Origin: Trichostrongylus colubriformis
Lineage: Eukaryota; Nematoda; Chromadorea; Rhabditida; Trichostrongylidae
Length of the DNA stretch: 64,000 bases
Direction of reading: 5' to 3'
Assembly (NCBI GenBank): GCA_963978905.1
Contig: OZ022257.1
Span: 7,445,155-7,509,154, forward strand
The number at the start of each line of letters is the position of its first letter. Positions within the stretch are counted from its first letter, which is position 1. The notes under the pieces are model-generated. The model did not search any database, was not told the DNA's origin, and saw only the letters and a program-made list of their open reading frames with translations. Both the position numbers and the translations under genes were made by a program. Positions 61,001-64,000 of this stretch are shown here, piece after piece.

Positions 61001-63980
61001 TTACACCTCTTCGAACTCACGCTATGCCACCCTCACTTTATCTCGTTGATGGTCAACTGAGCCAGAAAAGGGGGTTAGCATGAGTTTGAGCGGTTGTAGC
61101 GTAAAGACAGCACATCGTGGCGGCACGAAACGCCGCAACCTGGATAGCTACCCATGGAATTACGGCCCCAAGAATCTGTGTCGACTAATCTGATGACTGC
61201 GAGGTGTGTCTTCAAAGAAACTGTCTAAGGAAAAATGAGTTTTTATGTTATCCATATATTTATGTCGTATTTTTTGCCTAATGTGGGCCGCATGCAGGGT
61301 TTCGCGCGAACAATTTGAATCCGGGTAAGGTACAGCATCACCAAGTCTCGGCCGAGTGGGCGGAGCCTCAGAGCAAGCGTCCACGGCGTCGTTCCCCGTG
61401 GTCGGAGATGTATTGTAGGAGCAGGGAATTACGTAAGCAGTCCCATTTCTCAACCGCGGCGAACCACGGGAGGGGGCTTTTACTCGGAGGCTCCGCTCAG
61501 CCGGCCGAGAATTTGGGATACTGTATCTCAGCCGGATTCTCACTTTCACGCGTGAAACTTTGCATGCGGCCCTCATTAGGCAAATACAGCATTAATATAT
61601 GGGCGGCAATAAAACTCTTTTCTGTGAACGATTCTTTAGTATTCGCTCAAGCGACGTTTAAATCACTCGAACCTTCCACAATTTCCGTTTTCTTTTAGCC
61701 CTCGGTTATTTGAGCGCGCTTGAATTCAAATTCAATGTTCTTTCCATATTCGGTCCCTCACTAAGCCCCTACCACTGCCCTCGACAGTTTGTTTGAATTG
61801 CGATGTGATGTGGATCTGGGTGGCTAAGTTGCAAGCCCGGCCCCCCTCACCCCCATCACCCTCATGTACACATAGCGCTGTGAAGATTATTGTTATTGTT
61901 TGGTTGAATGGAACTCACGAATTGTAGAGGGTAGTATCCGGTAACCAAATCGAATCATACGGCAATCGTAGTTCGGTGATGTTTTGATAGTCTATTGGAG
62001 CCCAGTAGAGGAATTCATCATACCACCTCTGAAATCATCCCAGTAAAATCCTCAGGAATAATTGGAATATGGAGACTCAGGGAACACAAAATGTACCTAC
62101 AAGTGAAGAACTGGGCGGAAGGATGTAAAAGGCCTGTGAAGGATAGGATACGTTTCGTGCCACCCCGATTTGCTGTCAGGGCACTATCCCCCTCGAACCC
62201 GTGCTTTTGAGTATAGCTGATCAATGAGAAGCTCAAGTGGGCTTGGCTAAATGAATCGCGGGGATGGTGTACCGTGGTCGCACAAAGGGAGCAAGCTGTA
62301 CAGTTACTCAAAGACCTGCAGCCCAAGAAGGCAATTCGGCTAATCTCATTATCACCAACTGTGTCTTCAAAAGCTACGTGTTGTGGATTTTCAGCCAGAA
62401 AAGGACGTAGTTTCGGGATGAATGAACCACTTCTGTTCGCCCCTACCCCTCCCCCCCACCCTCATCATCCATGTGCACATATGTGGCGCCTGAAATTGTG
62501 ATGGTATGGGTTTCAAAAAACCACCAGTGAAGAGTATAGCTCGAAGAGAATGTGATGCTCCTCGAAAACACGCAATTACTTGGAGTCTGCATCGAGAATG
62601 ACCCACAAAAGGTCATAACATCTGTGATATACGGTTGCGGTCCGAATGAGTCCGTTATCAAAGAAACCCTTAGGGATGGTTTCGACATGTTGTGGAATGT
62701 GAAGTCGAGGTAATCGGAAGTGTGACAGTAAAGAAAGAACGGAATAAAGCGGTCAAAAACTTGAAAAATCGGACCCTGAATGCCTTTTTGCCCCACTGCA
62801 TCACTGGCCGCCGTGGGGTGGATGCAGGCGGTGAGAGACTGACCCAACCAGTCCCTTACGTTGCTTCTCCTCTTGCAGCAATTCGTCCAGCGGATGCAAG
62901 GCAGCGTGGCCGGCAAAGCTGCGGGATCGCGCTAAAGACCTCAAGGCGCGCTTTTTCAGAGGGAGTTTCGCTCAGATCATCTATTCCAGAGTGGAAGGTT
63001 GGTTTACGAAGAATGAGTCATCCGTTTTGCTACTGTCCTTGGCATTGCCTTCAAAATTCTTCTGCCCTGATTCATGCATGTTTTGAATTTCGCTAATCTA
63101 ACAAGCTTTTGGATGGCACTCCCTCCTAAATTTCTCGATTTTCAAACTATGGTGAAACTGAAAATTAGCAATTCAGGGGATGGTACTCATTATGTGAGAG
63201 TGTACATAAGCAGAGTTCAGGCGTAAGTGTGCAGTAACATAACCCATTACCCAGGAAAAAAGCGCAGATCAAAATGTCGGAACTGCTAGCTGTACCTTAC
63301 AACTTTATGGCACTACATATCTGCGTGATGGAAAGTCAAGAACAGTGAAATATTCAATGATCAATTGATCTATCCTTTATTGATAGCTAGCTATTGTTTT
63401 GTCCTTTGACGGGAATTTAAAAATAGATGTAGAATGTTTATCGATTGGAAAAATCAAGAATAACGCTTTCAGAACCTATTATAAGGTATCATACTAGCAT
63501 TTTTTTCGACTTAATAAAAAGTTATAAGTAAGTATACCCAGGTCAGCTGAAGCATAGCTTCACCCTAAATGAGGGTGCTATCGCAATGGTGGGGGGGGGG
63601 GGCATCCCACTACTGGGCCCTATTTCTATCTAAGCCAAGAGAGGGAAAGAGTTTTGAAGGAGGGAAATTCCTCCTTCAAAACTTAGGCAAAAATATGAGC
63701 TTGTATGTGCACAGTGACCACACAAAAACCCTTCAGAAGTACTCGGGTGTGAAAATTTCGTGAGATGCCCCCCCATGAGCTTCGGTTGAGGGATTTTTAC
63801 ACGGGTATGCTATTTTATGGGGAGTGATGCACTTTGATAAATTAGTTCTAGAAGAATGGATTTCGACATTTGCACAAACAAAAAAAGCATGTTCTCGAGG
63901 GTTGTCATAGCCGTCATGAAGTCGGAGATACTCACCTCAATGATCCATGCATTCAAAAGGACAAATTGTTGTGGTTCATT
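51870..63980 (-). CDS. des-2: DES-2-like nicotinic acetylcholine receptor subunit, 5' end outside window
   Basis: Eleven exons (1428 bases, 475 residues plus stop) of a cys-loop channel subunit. About 80-90 N-terminal residues, including the signal peptide, lie beyond 64000. Positions within the visible part: WLPDTTLYN near 43-51, cys-loop Cys91 and Cys105 (13 between), loop-C YSCC with Cys155-156 (alpha type), M1 (171-193), M2 (LGITTLLSMSILMLMVSDQ), M3 (241-262), a 150-residue intracellular loop with a six-proline run, M4 (442-459) and a short tail ending RWKKQ. The linker GFFTTSSASGMREEK is of the DEG-3/DES-2 kind. In C. elegans DES-2 is encoded just upstream of DEG-3 and forms the choline-gated channel with it. 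Family certain, orthologue likely; other members of the group (ACR-23 or ACR-20 types) are the alternative. Confidence 0.9.
52130..52440. repeat. dispersed repeat R4, copy 2
   Basis: Partner of 35630-35935 (AAAGCTACGGGTCG, CTTTTTCAACGG, GCCGACATTTT, ACTGAGCACC). Intronic in des-2. Confidence 0.55.
53045..53271. mobile_element. Mutator-like miniature element, copy 2
   Basis: 227 bp, ends GTGGAGTGCAAGTGTTCCGA and TCGGAACACTTGCAACACAC, flanked by the 9-bp duplication CAGAAGACT at 53036-53044 and 53272-53280. It lies in the last des-2 intron. Confidence 0.85.
53560..53960. repeat. repeat R3, single arm
   Basis: CAGTTCATCAGCCGGACGAG, CTGCAATCTC, a TTGAATTTTCGCC-like block and ATATTCTACAATCTGCCGAA relate it to 22440-22790. 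Confidence 0.6.
54324..54407. mobile_element. 84-bp hairpin element
   Basis: AGGCCGCGTTCACACTTCAC and GTATGAACGCGGCCT with GGCGACGGCG on each arm make an almost complete palindrome. Related end sequence (GCGCGTTCATACTTTGCGG) occurs at about 14950. The form resembles hAT-type miniature elements. No duplication was resolved. Confidence 0.5.
54563..54739 (-). CDS. des-2: des-2 exon (intracellular loop, proline run)
   Basis: DAALTGMTPAAPLPPPPPPT, then VLDDDLSLHSDLSTVLQSGR and KSSARCNVFKELT. Acceptor GTTCAG, donor GTAAGT. Confidence 0.92.
54984..55149 (-). CDS. des-2: des-2 exon (intracellular loop)
   Basis: EAFDAATPTVETVKPLKSAM, then DASKKWMSFKRAKNGVAVVS and TDALIHMANTGT. Acceptor TTGTAG, donor GTAGAC. 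Confidence 0.92.
55228..55555. mobile_element. palindromic element, copy 3, ends eroded
   Basis: Same arms as the other copies (TTTATGTTGTATTTGAATAG, GATGCATGCAAAGTTCCGCG), but shorter and ending directly in the AATG microsatellite. Confidence 0.65.
55561..55710. repeat. (AATG)n microsatellite, about 150 bp
   Basis: About 37 AATG units with one AGTG and one AACG variant. It abuts the palindromic element copy in a des-2 intron. Confidence 0.95.
56201..56673. repeat. palindromic element R2, 473-bp copy
   Basis: Inverted arms ACTAGGGAAGAGTTTCAATT and its complement carry GGCATTCTGAAGCGAATTAC and GGTCAAAGTTTGCCAGTGAC on both sides of a short centre near 56440. Located in a des-2 intron. The interrupted copy is at 15434-16554. 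Confidence 0.85.
56884..56953 (-). CDS. des-2: des-2 exon (after M3)
   Basis: IAKTIAYFTCTALPSHIEKE then QMM. Small 70-base exon needed by phase between the M3 exon and the loop exon. Acceptor TTTTCAG, donor GTGAGC. Confidence 0.92.
57637..57754 (-). CDS. des-2: des-2 exon (M3)
   Basis: WFILAMIIVISLGTVVSSII, then AVQKRGSHGERLSKQTL. Acceptor TTGCAG, donor GTAAGT. Confidence 0.95.
58298..58428 (-). CDS. des-2: des-2 exon (M2)
   Basis: TSSASGMREEKVSLGITTLL, then SMSILMLMVSDQMPTTSTFI. Acceptor TTTTCAG, donor GTCAGT. Confidence 0.97.
58457..58945 (-). mobile_element. CAGGGGGTGCC element, copy D, truncated
   Basis: The left end (CAGCGGTGTCAAAAAAG, preceded by TA) matches copy C. Homology fades past about 58945 and no right end was found. 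The end lies only about 28 bases before the M2 exon of des-2 in transcript order. Confidence 0.65.
59501..59654 (-). CDS. des-2: des-2 exon (loop C, M1)
   Basis: SRHEVKYSCCPNAYTLLHLT, then YLRRKPLFYLVNLIIPTSII and TLIAIVGFF. Acceptor TTTCAG, donor GTAAGT. Confidence 0.97.
60263..60389 (-). CDS. des-2: des-2 exon (cys-loop end to loop C)
   Basis: NCTMIFSSWTYDQTGIDYFP, then ASDEISIANYLENEGWELMT. Acceptor CTTTCAG, donor GTATCC. Confidence 0.95.
60635..60788 (-). CDS. des-2: des-2 exon (cys-loop start)
   Basis: LVMKDDDTRRLLNAKLTTDH, then ALIELLYPTIYKFSCLLDLR and FFPFDVQ. The frame forces the acceptor GTGTTAAG. The nearer-consensus TTCTCAG 14 bases upstream would bring the wrong frame. Donor GTCGGT. 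Confidence 0.92.
61211..61639. mobile_element. 430-bp palindromic element, copy 4
   Basis: Arms with GAGTTTTTATGTTATCCATA, TGTGGGCCGCATGCAGGG and their complements. The ends have drifted (TTCAAAGAAACTGTCTAAGG). In a des-2 intron. Confidence 0.75.
61919..62028 (-). CDS. des-2: des-2 exon (ligand-binding domain core)
   Basis: RWYDEFLYWAPIDYQNITEL, then RLPYDSIWLPDTTLYN. Acceptor TTTCAG, donor GTGAGT. Confidence 0.96.
62029..63935. other. des-2 intron (1.9 kb)
   Basis: No supported exon. It contains a C-rich tract shared with 61840-61880 and a 14-bp hairpin at 63650-63683 (GTTTTGAAGGAGG mirrored around GAAATT) just after a run of G at about 63590. Confidence 0.5.
63936..63980 (-). CDS. des-2: des-2 first visible exon
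   Basis: NEPQQFVLLNAWIIE, corresponding to DEPAQNIKLNVWMIQ in the deg-3 gene. A 45-base in-phase exon. Acceptor TTTCAG, donor GTGAGT. Earlier exons are outside the window. Confidence 0.92.
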
Positions 63981-64000
63981 CTGAAATAATTTACTGTTGG

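Overview
The window is genomic DNA of an intron-rich clade V nematode, most likely a strongylid parasite (hookworm or Haemonchus group). The reasons are GT-AG introns with the nematode TTTTCAG acceptor, two nicotinic receptor genes of the DEG-3/DES-2 group that is prominent in nematodes, several mariner elements, and very dense small inverted-repeat elements. The species is inferred, not proven.

The coding core is on the minus strand in the right half. From the right edge down to 51870 runs the 3' part (11 exons, 475 residues) of a cys-loop receptor subunit that I read as the DES-2 orthologue. Its first exons lie beyond the window. From 48446 down to 34569 runs a complete second subunit (14 exons, 567 residues) that I read as the DEG-3 orthologue. 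Every exon was assembled by hand from splice sites, and reading-frame phase closes at every junction. Both are alpha-type (paired Cys in loop C). The upstream DES-2, downstream DEG-3 order on one strand is that of the C. elegans operon encoding the two halves of a choline-gated channel. Here the spacer is about 3.4 kb and is swollen by two inserted elements.

The left half (1 to 34.5 kb) is gene-poor. The best gene candidate is an unrecognised minus-strand gene whose last three exons (14120 to 10741) join in phase and end before a poly(A) signal. Two diverged inverted copies of a promoter plus signal-peptide exon (5.77-6.42 kb and 23.54-24.09 kb) carry GATA motifs next to a TATA box, suggesting a pair of gut-expressed secreted proteins, possibly decayed.

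Most of the remaining sequence is repeats: three internally deleted mariner elements (one a palindromic fold-back), a TA-flanked family starting CAGGGGGTGCC (four copies, one with a nested insert), two Mutator-like elements with 9-bp target duplications, four copies of a 430-bp palindromic element, two large palindrome families, tRNA-derived SINE-like repeats, a roughly 145-bp unit repeated in five clusters, a 660-bp TGTC microsatellite that grew out of that unit, and a probable solo LTR nested in another element. No rRNA, CRISPR or convincing functional tRNA was seen.
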